Assembly (NCBI GenBank): GCA_008694505.1
Contig: VZDJ01000090.1
Location: 9,993,646-10,057,645 of the forward strand
Direction: 5' to 3'
From: Cyanoderma ruficeps
Lineage: Eukaryota > Chordata > Aves > Passeriformes > Timaliidae
Length of the DNA stretch: 64,000 nucleotides
Numbering within the stretch: the stretch's first letter is position 1; every line of letters starts with the position of its first letter. This document shows positions 13,901 through 27,005 of this stretch, one piece after another. Both the position numbers and the translations under genes were made by a program. The notes under the pieces were generated by a model. It saw only the letters and a program-made list of their open reading frames with translations, did not search any database and was not told the DNA's origin.

Positions 13901-16900
13901 AGTGTTCTCATGACAAGGACTCTGTTTAGATTTTCCCCAGAAATGACTCTGCAATTTGTATTTTATTTCTGGATCATACTACAGCATAATAATATAGAAA
14001 TCAGTTGACTCTGAATATTTTAGTTGTTGAATATTTTCCTTTGAGAATTTTGAAACACTTGATCTTCATTCCTGTCCTGGAAGTAGTGAGGTAGCTAAAT
14101 ATCAAAATCCTCCATGAAAAGATCCCCTCACAACCTCTTCATGTTAATAAATCCTGATCCTGAGGGTTTAGTTGAAGCTATACTCTCTTAATTTCAATGA
14201 GCTCACATGAAATCCAAGATATCATGTTCTCATTAAGTACAAACAGATGGGTAAAATGCCACTGATTCATAATATGATTCTTTACCCACCAGCCACATAG
14301 GAAAAATTAATTTTCATGCTGTGTGGAACTGTTACATACCCTTCTTTGGAAGACACATTAGTTGAAAGCTATCAAGCCCATTTACTAGTATTGGAGCAGT
14401 CTTGTTTTCCAATACTGATTTTACATCTGGATGCAACCCTTCTGATTTTGTTTCTCATGATCACAGTTTAATGGATTTTAGATAACTGAGGGATGGAATC
14501 CCATGCATGAAGCTGTCCAAAAAGGCTGAGCAACTGTCTAGAAGAGAAACTTACCTTGACTGACCCTCTCAGAGTCTGGCCTCATCTTCACAGTGTCTGG
14601 CCAAATTTACACAATCCATTTTAAAAAATGGCAGCCCTGCTTCCACCATCAGACTAAAATCAATTACAGACTATTTTAAGCTAATAGCTTCAACACATAA
14701 GAAATTAATCTGATCTTTTTTTTTCAATCCATCCTAATATTCTGTCAGCTGGGCATTATAATTAATCTCAATTCATGTAAGAAGTAAAAAGGCATTTTTC
14801 AGTAGTGGAGTCTTTATACAAGCTTTGTGCCTAAATAATTGTGTCTTAACCTCTCCAGCATGAGTGTGTAGTGTTCACTGTCATTTTAGCCTCATGCCAG
14901 AGTGTGTGATTTATTTCTTGTTTGCCTTCTTTTTCCCAAATAACATTAAACATCATCAAACACATTGAGACTACATAGAGAAAAAAAAGGGTAAGAAAAT
15001 CAGATGCAGGCTAATTTTTAATGTCTCGTGCTTCTTCTACAGTATCTGACACAGATCTGCTTGATCTGCTTTTCCATCACTACTGATTATAGTAAAAATA
15101 TTGGCAGTTTTACATGGAGCAATTTCTTAATGGTAATTTCTCTTCTCAAAGGTTGCAGGTTGTACACGGATGTCTTCTATGCCAGAACATGATGAATTTC
15201 ACTGTATATTTCTGGGGTTATAAATGGTTTTAAAGATTGATGAGTATAGTCTTACTGAAACATCAGAAAAATCTAATGAATCAATTTCTGTCCATAGAAC
15301 ATCAGTTTAACAGCACTGAATTTTCCACATGGAAAAGATCATTGGACTGTAACTTCAATGCCCTACTTCTGACTCAGACACCTGGCCCTGCCTTTCTTCT
15401 CCTCCAGCCCAACTATCCCCTGTATCTAGGCATGGGGATAATTTCTTTTCTCAAATTATGAGCTTTTTCTTTCAGCTTTGTATCTTTTTGCTCTGTGTCA
15501 CTGGGCATATTTCACTGACTATAGTATAATAGCAATTAAAATCATGGTAATAGGAGGCTTTGTTTTGAGATTTCACACTGTATCTCTTTGTATTAGGGAT
15601 GGTGCAGCCATGTGCCGAGGTTGCAAAAAAGCCTAATAGATCATAGAAAAAGTGCACCTGCTTTCTGTATAAATTAGAAAATTAGCAAGTTTGTAATTGG
15701 GACAGAATAGACAGATCTCATGGGATTCCTCAGTGCACAATTCCAGACAAATTCAGGCTTAAATCTCATTCAGAAAATGATAGACTCATTGCCATGGGAA
15801 ATGGGAGCAAGGACTGCATGCTGGACAGCAGGAAGTGTTTTGCCTGTTCTGGAATTCTAGTGTGGCTGAATCTGAAGCTGGAGTTCCATGATCATCAGTA
15901 GTGATGGCCCTCCATGTGGAGAGAAGCTCAGTATTTAGCTGCTCTTAGCTTACTTCATGAAAGTCAAGGCAAAAAAAATCTGTGTTGGAATTTTTCGGTG
16001 CTCAGAACAATGATATCCACATTTTTTGTTTTTCCAAGACCTGAGAAAACATATAGACTACACCTAAATTCTATCCATCCTACAGAAGATGGAGCCATTT
16101 TGGAAAAGTATGGGTATTCTAATTATTTTCTCCTGGAACTTTTAGAGTAAATGGATACATTATTTACGTAATGGTTACTTTATAGCTTTTTGCTTAATTA
16201 TCCAGTCTCCAGAAGAGGCTGGACTAACTTTGGAGGTACTTGCAAGATTAATCTCTCTGGTTATATTTAAACTGGACATGTAGGAAACCTTTCTGACTCT
16301 GAGTAATCATCATTGTTCTAGCTCCATCTAAAACTTATGTCAAGATTTAAGAGGCATGAGCATAATCCCTTTATTTTCCTCACCTGTTTATCAAGCTCTG
16401 CTACAGAAGTTGGATAGATGATACAGACTTTAAACACATACAATGACTCCATTCTTCCTTCTTTTTAAAGTTATTTGGTTCTCATTTGCAGTATCTTTGA
16501 CCTCCTACATAGGAACAGGTAAACATCTAGAGAAACACTACACAGTTTATTCATCCTGGATGGTGCATTTCTTAAGAAGTGATATTCAGAAAGACTGCTG
16601 AAGACATGTAGGCCTGATGAACTCATGGCACCCAGTATTTGTTTCTATCTGAAATAGACTTGTCTGCTTAGATATAAAATGCCTTTCTTTAGAACTCAAA
16701 GCCTGGTAAACTGAGGAGAAGATCCTGGGATGTGTTTTACATTTTAGGGCTGTTCATAAAAAGGAAATAGACTTACATTTCACTGCAAGCTATTTGGCTG
16801 TCTGACACTTGAAGAAGACCAGTTAAGCAAACAAAAAAGGTGATGAAAAACTGTGCTCAGAGATGGTTATGTTCAAAGTGAAAGGAGGGCAATATATTAG

Positions 16901-19149
16901 TTACTAAGGCAACTGTTTGTTTAATGCTAAATCATTCCCTCATTGAAGGGAGCAGCTTCTGTTTCAAATTAGTCCTCTAAGCTGTTGTTGCACCACTCAC
17001 TCTTACCATGTTTCATGATAAGCACAACCTCTCGCCAACATCTATTTTCCAGCTTCCATTTAACTGTTGAATCATGTTGCTCGGTGAGAAGTCAAGGTGC
17101 AGGTCCTAGGAAAAAAAAAAGTGATTTGTAGCCTTGGTTCTAATCCATGAGCAACTGCACACCATGAGCCTCTGCCTTGGACAGGAACGCCTGCCACTGA
17201 CTTACTGAAAAGCAACCTGAAAGTACAGTTGCCATGCAGGGGAAAAAAAAGAATAAGGTTGGTCAGGGTTCATTCCCCTGATTATTTTTGAAGCATAGAT
17301 GGTGACAATGAGAAAAAGTAGGTCTTCATATGTACCACTTTCTGAAGAAAACATAATGGAAAATGTCATAGGTTACCGTATTAATTCTTCGCTTAATCTA
17401 CTCAGCATGCTCACTAATATATTTTTTAAATTTTATTTATACTCTTTCCTTACCCATTTTATCATTTAAGGGTTTAATTCAACTATCTATTTTGTAAGTA
17501 GTTCAGATATGCTCCATTTCCTGTCTTCAAATTTGAAAGCTTTGCTTTTTTAAACTGACTGTGCAATGCATGATTGAAAATCTTTATTAGACGCAGCTGT
17601 GGGTTGGGTTTGTTTTTTACTTTAAGGTATTGTAACCGTACTTTGGAAAATAGAGTTTTAATTTTCAGGGAAGAAAGAGGTTTATATAATCTTTCATTCA
17701 AAATATTTGTATTTCTTGATCTTTTAAGAAAGACTGACATTCTTATTTATTGATCAGCATATGTTTCTCAGTATCAAATACCACAATTTCATAAATAGTA
17801 ATGATCTGAATGTGATGGGTTTATTTATGAAAATATTCATGATTTCTCTGCAGTTTTAGAATTCAATCAGTTTTAGTGTTTATTAAGTAAGGAATTTAGA
17901 TGAAGAGAGAAATCACCCATATGTAAGAGCATAGTGAGAACATATGTCAGAACTAGTGCTAAAACTGCATTTGAGAGGTCAGAAAGGGCAGGAGTAAAAG
18001 GATAACTGCCAAAAGTCAAGCTGAGACAGGAAATTTAAGCAAATTGTGAAAGATTTTTCAACCACGCAAATAAAAAGAAGAAAAAAGATGGAAACACTGT
18101 GAAATGAGGATGGGGATAGAATTAAAGATGATATAATTTCCCATGTTAAATATTTCTCTTCCTTTCCTTTGAAGTTGAATTTGGAGGAAAGAGAATGAAT
18201 GATAGAGAAGATGGCTAATGGAAAGAAGGGAATGGAAAGGTCCACAACTAAGACATGAAAACCAAATTTTGTGGTCTCAGTTCACTCAAGATCACAAGGA
18301 CTTTTCACCTTAGAAGGCACTGGCATATGAAAAATGGATGTCCAGCACAAGGATCTTCTACCACGGAATGGAGTCATAGTGGGCTTCTATGAACAGAGAA
18401 CAGAAAAAGTATTGCCAATATTTAGGCATTGACAAAATAAAAGGAAAAAGCAATCTAAAAAGTTGCAGACCTGTCCAACTAAGTGCATTTGTGTATATTG
18501 GCTTTGTATTCATTTTGAAAGGAAGAATTATAGAGTATATACACATAAAGGAAAACAGTATCAAATGCAACCTAAGTACATTAAAGGACAAACACAGCAT
18601 AATAACACATCTTCATGTTCTTTTTTTTTTCCAGTAATATGCCTGCATTTTAGGCAAAGGAAATTCAGAGAGTATTGCTTAACCCATAGTAGAATATTTG
18701 AGACATTACAGAACATGAAATTAGATATTTAGGTGAGGAAGATGTGGATTTTTGTAAGAACTGCACACTGCTAAAGTATCTTTTCTAGTGAGGAGATGAC
18801 ACAGTTTGTTAAGGGAAGCCTTCAAGCTGGAAGGATGCTATTAGTAGTGTTTTTTAAAGATAGCTTTCTATACCAATGCTGCTTAGTTATTTCACCAATA
18901 AACCTGGTACAAAATGAGGAAGGAGCAAACAGACTGCAGTATCGACACAGCCGAAAGAAGGGCCATCAATGAAATGCAGGACTGGAGTGTTATACTCTGA
19001 GAATTGGCTGACCTTAAGGACAAGAGAAGAAAGAGGATGAAGATGAATACTCATCCCAGGGTAGTGTGTAAGGCTAGACACATTTAGATTCAGAGCAAAA
19101 CCCTCAGCTGTCAGCAAGATTGTCATCAGCTGAGTTCAAACCAGCATGA
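7961..19149. other. Unique AT-rich DNA, no gene recognised
   Basis: I see nothing I can name across this stretch. There are homopolymer runs and no CpG cluster. No repeat family or protein-coding exon could be recognised on either strand. Short frames such as 8053-8457 (minus) and 15914-16150 (plus) have neither family resemblance nor convincing splice context. Confidence 0.55.
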
Positions 19150-19490
19150 TGAGGGAGAAACAGGCCTGCTCAATCACAGGATGACTATGTAGCACAAGCA
19201 TGAGGGAGCAGAAAAAAGGGTGAAAGCAGGGGCAATGTCGAGATACTGTCAACAGAGAAGAAAAAATTATTCAATTGTGTGAGATTCAGCTGAGGCCTCA
19301 TCTAGAATATTGTGTGCAGTGCTCTGCATGGCTGGGTAAGATTAAATAAACCTTGACCAAGTGGAGGCTACCTGAATAATATGGGGAATGGAAATCTATA
19401 GGTATTGACTTGGCTAATCTAATGAAGGATGAGAGGAGATTGATCACCCTAAGTAAATACAGTACTACATGAGAGGGGAAGAAGAAGCAT
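19150..19490 (+). mobile_element. Old CR1/L3-like LINE remnant (ORF2 3' region)
   Basis: The core at about 19270-19480 reads like the sense strand of the CR1/L3 reverse-transcriptase ORF near its 3' end. GAGGCCTCATCTAGAATATT followed by TGTGTGCAGT corresponds to the family's usual 'cctcatctggagtattgtgtccagtt' block. About 150 bases later, GGATGAGAGGAGATTGATCA corresponds to the 'LRGDLI' coding block. The copy is heavily diverged with frames broken, so it is an ancient fossil. The left boundary is uncertain and may lie close to 19270. Orientation is sense on the plus strand, opposite to the three younger CR1 copies in this window. Confidence 0.6.
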
Positions 19491-22400
19491 GTATAAATCA
19501 TGCGTAATTGCATTAAGGTTAAAAGTGAAGAGGAGTTATCCAACCCTCAGAGTAGCAAGTCCTTAAACAGTCTTTCAATAGGAATGGCAGATGTAAAGTA
19601 CCCACCTGGTCTCAAATAGGTCTCAGGTGGCTTGTGGAAAGGTTTTGCGTTGTGATGCTGGTACAGAGAGGGATTGGAGTCTGAAACCCCGGACAGTGTG
19701 CTTCCGTGTCTGTCCACGTCGGTTCGCAACCCTGAAGCAACATACCAGCTGAACCTTCGGCACCAAGATGGACTATTCTGATTGTGCAAAGAGGTCCTGG
19801 TGGGCTCTAGGTTTATCCTGCAGCACCCACACTTCCTGTAAGGAATTATGTTTGTTGGCAGAGACAACACTCTGCAGGATGAGTATTCATGCGTAAGCAT
19901 TTGGTTTTTTGAAAGTAATTTTTGACTGCATTTTGTCTACAATTGCCCTCCATTTCCCCCCTCCCTCCATTTTACCTGTTCTGCCATCTACATTGGTTTA
20001 TTTTCCTCTCAGTCCCCATAAATGGTTTATTTTCTCTAGGGCTTCCAACTACCTTTACAATATTGCAAGTGAATAATAGTAAATATGGCCCATTGCTTCC
20101 AAGCAGAATAGTCGTCTGTAAAGGCATTGGCATCCTTTCTTTTGAAATAAGTAAGAGTTTATGTTATATGTTTTAGACTAGGTTATATCAGCAGCTTGAA
20201 AAGGATGATCCCAGTGTATTATTTTTTTTTCCCAAGGAAGAAGCATCCATGCTTTACAAGACACTGAGGAAAAGCAGTTCAGAGGCACATCACAGTCTTG
20301 GTTGTCTGAGTCCTTGTCAAGACACCTTTGTCCAACTCTTTTTTTCTGTCAGCATCTCTCTAACGCACAAAAGGATTTGAAGTAAGAACCATGAAATAGG
20401 AAGGTTGTGGCTTTACTGCAGGGCTACCAGCTGGAGGCTTGTGCAGATGAAAGCAAATGAGTCCCTCAAAGACTAGCATTTAAGAGATGCCTTGGAGGTG
20501 AAACAAAACATTCACAATAAAACAGTGTGCTGCCTACTGTGCTGAATTTTATGAGCTGTGTGTTGAGTACCACCCAAAAGTAGATCCAAATGAGGGAACC
20601 CAGTGAGGAAATGTTCTCTTGAGTCACAATCCTGGCTCGACTGAAATATCTGGTTTTGTGATGAGATTTCAGCTTGTGAAGCTTTCAGCCACACACTTGT
20701 GTTTTCACTTCATTCAAAGAAAGTGGATTGAGTTGGGCTCAATAGATGAAAATTTATGTCTCATTTGTGTGAACAGTAGGTACACTTGTGGCAACTCACA
20801 TGAAAATTTACAGTGTACCCCAAAGAATTCTAAGTTTCTTTTCTTTTTAGCATTCTGCAGTATTTCATATGTCAATGAATCTTCCCAGTGGCATTCAGTG
20901 CTAAAAGCTTGGATAGTCCTAGGTTTTACATGAACTCCTGTCTTCTTGTTGTTGTTAAGTGTTCGTGAATATATTATTAACATATCTAGTAGGAAACTCC
21001 AGTTAACTGATGTCAACTTAAATGCAGCTACACACAAATAATTTGCTACCCTAAGTAGAAGCCTTGGAAGTTGATTTTCATATGTGTCTTGTTGACCTCA
21101 TTTGAAAATATGTATCCTGGCTTCTGCTGAAATAGGTCCAGAATTGTATGGACAGCAGTACATATCTGGATGCTGGTGAAATAAAGGTTGTAAAATGCAT
21201 TGGTTTTGCTTTTCCTGAGAGCTTATCCTTAGGGCTGATAGACACAATGAGAGTCAGTGTTGTCACTGAATATTGTCCACTGAATATTTCCAGTAGGAAC
21301 AGTAACAATGGCACTGCCTGACCAAGCCAGCACCTGCCTGATTCCAAGCTCCTCCTGCAGGAAGGTTAACTCTGCATCACACCATTCAATGTCACCAGAA
21401 CAGGCCATTTGTGAGCTAAGAAAAGTATCATTTTATTGTGTGCATAAACTTCCATCAAGAGTCTGCTGCGAAACAGCTTGTGTTTGGGGTTGGAATATTT
21501 ATGGAGCATCTTGCAAACCATTTTCAAATTCTGCCGTTTAACACCTTCTTCATGCCATATGTTCTGCTGTATCTTTCTCGGTTTTCTACCAGAGATGTTA
21601 AATCTTGGTGTACTAAATCTCACAGTTCTGGGGAAGGTGCGTGGGGGGCAATTGATGGTTTTTTCTCTTTTGTTTTAATTTACAGTTGGCGAGTTAACAT
21701 ATTTGATGCTTCTCTTACCCCCACCCCCAAAATGAAATGTAGTTTACACTTCAAAGCTGTGCGTGAATTTTGATAAAGCATATCTATTTATGGCTAGCCT
21801 ATTGCATTTATGCATTTATCCTTGGCTAGCATAGAAGCTGGGTCACTGGCAGGATGGTGACTTAAATGCTTTCTAAGCCCTGGTTCTTCCTCTCCTGAAA
21901 GCTGTCTTGAAGTAGAGCAGCTTTAGAGGAATCAGAGCTTGTAGGATTGTTGTCAAGAAAGTCATTACTTATCTCTCCTTCAGTGAGGGGTAAGCTGCCT
22001 TGAAATACCTTGAATTTTTCATTAAGTAAGAATGTCCCTCAGTGCAACTTCCTTCCCTAGCTCAGCTCAGCATCTCATCAGACTAGCTTTTCTTGCTGTA
22101 ACTCTTCTATATACTTCAAGTATATAATATTTGCCTTGTATTTGGTTCAAAAAAGCTCATCTTTTCACAGCTCTACACCTCTGTTTGCATCACATAGTGC
22201 TTACGAACAGAATCTAGTTAAGGGATTGAAAGTAAAAAGTGAAGAAATCAGCAAATTTTTCAAACTATGTTAAAATACAAGTATTAAAATTTTATTTACG
22301 TTCATTTTATGTATATTTTGGAACATATTTATGAGCTTATAAACTTGAAGCTAGTCTAGTAAGCAATTTTGGCCCATATTGTTCCTACACTATTTAAAAT

Positions 22401-23040
22401 TTTGTAATATTATGTTGGAAAGTAAATAAACATAAAAAGGCACCATGCAGTTTTTGTATTTTTGAAAAATGGACTTTAATAAATAACTGAGGACCTAATC
22501 AGTGTAGCTCCTCTGCTACACTGGGCAAAAATTTTGACCTCTGGCTGCCAAATATTTGTCTGGTGGTTTCATTACCAGTCATTCTGTTGTAGGGGCTCAG
22601 GGCTTTTAGAACTCCTGAATTTCTAACTTCTCATGTAGGCAAGTTTGCCAATGTTTCCAGCAGGTCTGTCTGTCTCCAGCCACTCCAAAGTGATAGTTTT
22701 ATTCTGAATGATTGATAGGAGGTATCTTAGCTCCATATCCAAAGCATAACACCGTAAATCATTCATTTTCATTTGTAAGGAATAAAATTATGTTCACCTT
22801 TTGCCACCATTTATCATTCTGAGGCTATGCTTGACCTGGGTTTTTGGCTAAGCTCTGAGAAACAGGGCATGTATCTTGTGAAGATTGTGCATGGCATTCT
22901 TTTACACTTGCATATATGTCAGCAGAGAAAGCAGGCTTATATTTTCTTCAATGCTTTCTGCATGTTAATGTGCTGCAACATATGACTGCATAAGCTTGTT
23001 GCTCAGAAGGTTACCAGTTTGATTTTTTTTGCTTTTACAA
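19491..23040. other. Unique DNA, no gene recognised
   Basis: Between the old CR1 fossil and an exon-like block near 23.05 kb I see no repeat family I can name and no supportable exon. Overlapping frames around 20619-21037 and 21308-21773 exist on both strands, which is the pattern expected of chance. Confidence 0.5.
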
Positions 23041-23536
23041 GTAAAGTACAAACCTCGTCATGCCTGCATCTGTGACTTCTTTCCTTGGGGACGTGAAAAA
23101 GTCTGTTTATCTGAAAATTTTTATTCCGCAAGCTAAAGAATGGAATAGCAACTGTATTTCTCTTCATTACTTAGTCCTGTGGGAAATAGTTTCCCTGTAT
23201 TTCCAAAGGTCTTGGAAACCAAGTCTTCAGAGATACCTTAGGAGCCAAAACAGGTTATTAGAGATGTCCCTCTGGTTACAGATTCTCTCAAAACCTCTCA
23301 TTCCATACGTTCTTACTCCTTTGAAGTTTTCCCCATGTCATAGAGACTGCGAGCAGCATTTCTGTTCAGAGATTACTCTCTCAACTGAGTCAATGCTAAG
23401 TTTGATGGAAAGAGTATTAACCCCTTTTCTTTTGACACAAGTGAAGGGGTACAAAACATCCCAGAGGAGCAGGTTTCATAACTCAGGTAAATTAAAAGAG
23501 CTTACAGACTGCAGAGTGGAAATTGTCATAGAATGA
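23041..23536 (+). other. Open frame of 158 codons with splice-like edges, unassigned
   Basis: An ATG-initiated frame runs from 23060 to 23536. It is immediately preceded by a T-rich tract ending ACAAG (a plausible splice acceptor near 23041) and contains CAG|GTAAAT, a good donor, at 23484-23492. The peptide matches no family I know. It has no signal peptide, zinc-finger pattern or obvious repeat, and is moderately hydrophobic with scattered basic residues. It ends about 240 bases upstream of an LTR. It may be chance, a non-coding exon or part of a decayed element. I do not claim a protein-coding gene. Confidence 0.15.
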
Positions 23537-23764
23537 AATACCATTTTTCTTAGAGGAAACATCCTGTCTCAAGAATGCCCCAGCAGTTTAGTTTTGTGTG
23601 GATGCAATACAGAAGAGCTGGGAAAATTCCAGACTGGAAATGAAGAAAATATCTCTGAAGCCTCTGTATTAGAGAAGTTTTTTCTTTTCTATCAGTATAC
23701 AGCAAGGTTGAATCTGCAGCTTCCCAGAAATCTATTCCAGGTACTTGAATATCTTTCCACAATA

Positions 23765-23770
23765 TATAGT
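23765..23770 (+). repeat. Target-site duplication, left copy (TATAGT)
   Basis: TATAGT lies directly before the LTR's 5' TG and is repeated exactly after its terminal CA at 25239-25244. Six-base duplications are characteristic of ERVK-class (class II) integrations. Confidence 0.85.
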
Positions 23771-23910
23771 TGTCATGGGTTGAAATAGTATCTCTCTGCC
23801 AGGACTTTGGAATTCTATGAAAAGGACAGGGACCTATGTAGGGACAGGTTTTGGATTTCACATGCAGTTCTGACCATTCAGAAACAGAAGGCGACTTTTG
23901 ATAATACCCA

Positions 23911-23917
23911 TATAAAA
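23911..23917 (+). promoter_or_regulatory. TATA box of the ERVK-type LTR
   Basis: TATAAAA lies 140 bases inside the LTR, in the expected orientation relative to the downstream poly(A) signal. Transcription would be expected to start about 25-30 bases later, just before the GC-rich core. Confidence 0.55.
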
Positions 23918-25086
23918 GCTGAAGCTGGGTTGGAGACTCCCTCTTTCTCCCCTGTCCAGCGAGGTAACACCTGGGCAGCTGGGGAGAGCCCGGCTTAGGG
24001 CCCGCTGCCCTCAGGGTGGCCGGAGCCGGCCGGGACTCCGGGAGCCGCTGTCTGCAGAGGAGGCAGGGCTGCAGCTCGGCAGGGCCGGCCACGGGTCTGG
24101 GCTGTGGTGGGGATCGGGGTTGGTCCTGGCAGGATTGTGCCTCGGCCCCCCTGGCTGCCAGCACCTCTGGCCTGGGGGGAGGATAGGATTCCCCCCACAC
24201 ACACCTTACGCTGGGCCTTACAGAGCAGCTGCCACTGGCGCAGGCCATCAGATCAAGGGATGTAAGACAAGGTATCCATCAGCCTTCACCCACACTGGCA
24301 TGGCTTTGAAACATTTGCAGGGAGGCCTTGGCTAGCTTTAACCCTTTCCTGACACAGATTGAGACTTTCTTAAACTCTAACCCTTCTCGGAGATGAGAGA
24401 GAAGGCCGAGCTGGAGACATGTAAAGGGACAATATGGAGACCTCAAAGTCAGTAAAGGAAGAGTGACTTTTTTAAGTGATAGAGATGACGAGTTGCCTTG
24501 GTTCTAGGCTGAAAATCTCCTTTGGATTTTGGTAACAGGATAATCTTTTAAATCGTGGAAAATATAGATTGGGGAAATGATTTGTGGATTTGAGCAAAGG
24601 TATCTGTGATAAACTGAGTGAATATTTTTGTGCCCCCATGAGAAGTTGAACAGAGAGAGATGAGAAGAAGCCCTCTGCCAGTGGAGAAGTGAGAAGACCA
24701 TCTCTGTTTCTTGAGTTGGAAAACAGTCTTTTGGTTTTTTTTGAAACAGCTCATTTTTAAAAGGTACCACCCCAATTTGTGAAATCCATGGCCCATAGGT
24801 AGTCATGGGAAAGGCTACGTGATATGAGAAGTTCCACAGATGCAGATTCTCTGGGCAGGCTGCTTTTGTGTGAAAGTTACCAAACCACAGGAGTGACTTC
24901 TCTCTCTCAAAGACTGAATGAAAGACTGTTTTATAAGTGGTACTGACGTGGAGTTCTGAGTTTTGCCTCTTTATGTTGTTTGTAGAAAATAAACAGTTTG
25001 TAGTGAGAGGGTTGGTTTTAGAAATTCATTTGTGTTGGTTTGGGGTTTTTTTTTGTCTTTTCTTATTTTTCTCCTCTGTGTATGTT

Positions 25087-25092
25087 AATAAA
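25087..25092 (+). terminator. LTR polyadenylation signal
   Basis: AATAAA lies about 146 bases before the LTR's 3' end, followed by T/C-rich sequence as expected for the R-U5 junction of a plus-strand provirus. Confidence 0.6.
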
Positions 25093-25238
25093 ATCTATCC
25101 GTTTTTGCTTCTAAGTTGAGCCTGCTTTTGCCTGTTTCTCCCAAAATCCTATCTCCCAATTAGCAAACAAATTTGGCAAACGTAAAACTTCCACATAAAT
25201 GGTGCTGTGACTCGAATAAGCAAACCTAAACCACAACA

Positions 25239-25244
25239 TATAGT
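25239..25244 (+). repeat. Target-site duplication, right copy (TATAGT)
   Basis: Exact repeat of 23765-23770. It fixes the right boundary of the LTR at the terminal CA. Confidence 0.85.
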
Positions 25245-26763
25245 CAGGAGCAGCACAGAGATAATTCCTGTTGTCCTAAAGTAGTTTGAGTGTGAAGAGT
25301 TAAACTTGTGTTTCCTATATGTAGAAAGAAGTGTGTTTAAGAATGGCAAAGGGCTTTGTGTTTGCTTTTTGCTCCATTGCTAACTTGGGGGATTATTGAT
25401 GACCTTGAGCTTGCATCCAGAAATAGGAAACATTTCATACAGGAAAATACATAAAACATTAGAGTGAAAAAAAAAAAAAATAAAGCCCTGTGGAATGAAA
25501 GATGCAAAACTTGTAGTAAATCCATCATGAACTTCATTAAAATAGTGCAAATTCTTGCCACGCTCCTCATGCACACATGTATATCAGCTCATAGTCCAAT
25601 ATCTACAAGGTGATTTGTCATGGTGTAGATCAACAGATTACATCAACAATTTAGATCTGTCCCCACTCTATTTAATCTTTAGCATTAGACTGGAATATGC
25701 ATTGTTTTAAAAATAGAAATCAGGCCATTAATTTTTCTTCATGGGTTACTGGCATTAATAAATGGGAAAGGGACTTTCAGACAAAAATAAAGACTGTACG
25801 CAAGTAAAACCTTGTAGAAGTCTAACTTTTGCATGAGGGTTGTAGATACAATTTTTTATTAGCTTTTATTTTTCGGTGTACTTACTTCTGAAAAAAAATA
25901 TAGCACAAATGGATGAAAGCAAATAAATAAATAACAAAAGCATTTCACAGTGGTAGAAGAAGAAAAGTCAAGGAAGGATGCAAAAGTACAGACATGTCAT
26001 AAACAGATCATGTATAAAGGTCAACAACCTACCCAGATGACACCACCATTCTTTTTTTCAAGTGTAGAGCTGATGTATTCTCGTTCACAAAAAGCAGGTC
26101 AAAAGGATGCCTCATTTAATTACATGCCATGTAACTGCATTTTGTTTTGCACGATGAGCACAGGACTGGGCACCAGCTACTGCTCTGCATTCTGAGTTGG
26201 TTCCTCCATTCATTTGGTTTCTCACCCCTCAAGTCGCTTAATTGGGAGCAGTATCAAGCTTGGTTTGCTTATGTTTACACAACTGAACCCTGTGTGTCCT
26301 TGTGTTTGTAAGGCTGAACTTTGTCTGGACTGACTGTTTTTCTATTAAGTGAAAGAAGGATAAAGCATGAATTCACAGCCTTTGTAACTGTTTTAAATGA
26401 ATAGTTTGTTTTGTTGTTGAATTTCTCCTGTTCTTCAGGGACCCTCCCTGAGGCTGGTTTCCACAACTGCCCTTGTACTATGGCACTGGTGCAGAAAATG
26501 CCCTCTGTTTGGTCAAGAACCAAAAAAGTGTCTGCTTCTTAGGGAGAAAAATAATTTTCTTTTAATCTTAACAATCTTTGGGTGCTTTTGATCCATGTCC
26601 TTGGTCTAACATCAGTGGCTATACTGTAGTTCATATCCCTGGGGGCATTAGATGCCCTGAGGAAGGACTGCATGTGGATATGGTCCCAATTCCCATGAAT
26701 TATAGCAGCAGACAGACCCCGTAGTGCTGTGTGTTGCTCTTGCAAAAAGGAGGAGTGAGGGAG
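25245..26763. other. Unique DNA, no gene recognised
   Basis: AT-rich sequence with a poly(A) run near 25467-25480. No recognisable gene or repeat family. Frames here are short and often mirrored on the opposite strand. Confidence 0.5.
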
Positions 26764-27005
26764 ATCATGGTTTGAGTTGAAATAGACATTTAAGGGCCCT
26801 CTAGTCCACTCCCCCTGCAATGAGCAGGGGCATCTTCAACAAGACCAGGGTGTTTAGAGCCTCGTCCAGAATGTCTCCAAGGATGAGGCATCCACAACCT
26901 CTCTGGGCAACCTTTTCCAGTGTTTTGCCACCTTCATTGTAGAAAGGCTTCTTGTATCTAATGTAAATTGATCCTCCTTCAGTTGAAACCATTACCCCTT
27001 GACCT
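26764..27005 (-). mobile_element. CR1 LINE, 5'-truncated 3' fragment
   Basis: Read on the plus strand this is the reverse complement of a CR1 3' end. It carries the blocks CTCTAGTCCACTCCCCCTGC, GGCATCCACAACCTCTCTGG, GGCAACCTTTTCCAGTGTTT and AACCATTACCCCTTG, in the order found in CR1 copies. The terminal tandem octamer is degraded to ATCATGGTTTGAGTTG. About 240 bp survive, consistent with the severe 5' truncation usual for CR1. Frames are broken, so no protein is made. It lies 1.5 kb right of the ERVK-type LTR. Confidence 0.85.

Larger units (their letters stand above)
23771..25238 (+). mobile_element. ERVK-type long terminal repeat, apparently solo, 1,468 bp
   Basis: The element starts TGTCATGGGTTG and ends CCTAAACCACAACA, giving TG...CA termini that form an imperfect inverted repeat. 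It is flanked by a perfect 6-bp direct repeat. A TATA box (23911-23917) and a polyadenylation signal (25087-25092) both point along the plus strand. Typical avian LTR 3' sequence follows: a U/C-rich stretch, then GTGCTGTGACTCG near the end. Positions 23985-24250 are markedly GC- and CpG-rich inside an AT-rich neighbourhood. No gag, pol or env remnants lie inside, so this looks like a solo LTR left by recombination between two LTRs. It is unusually long: the TATA box is only 140 bases from the 5' end while the poly(A) signal lies about 1.18 kb further on. Either the R region is very long or a segment has been inserted. Confidence 0.82.

Noticed and set aside
23550..24248. 232-codon minus-strand frame
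   Set aside because: It crosses the LTR's left boundary and target-site duplication and runs antisense through the GC-rich LTR core. Stop scarcity explains it.
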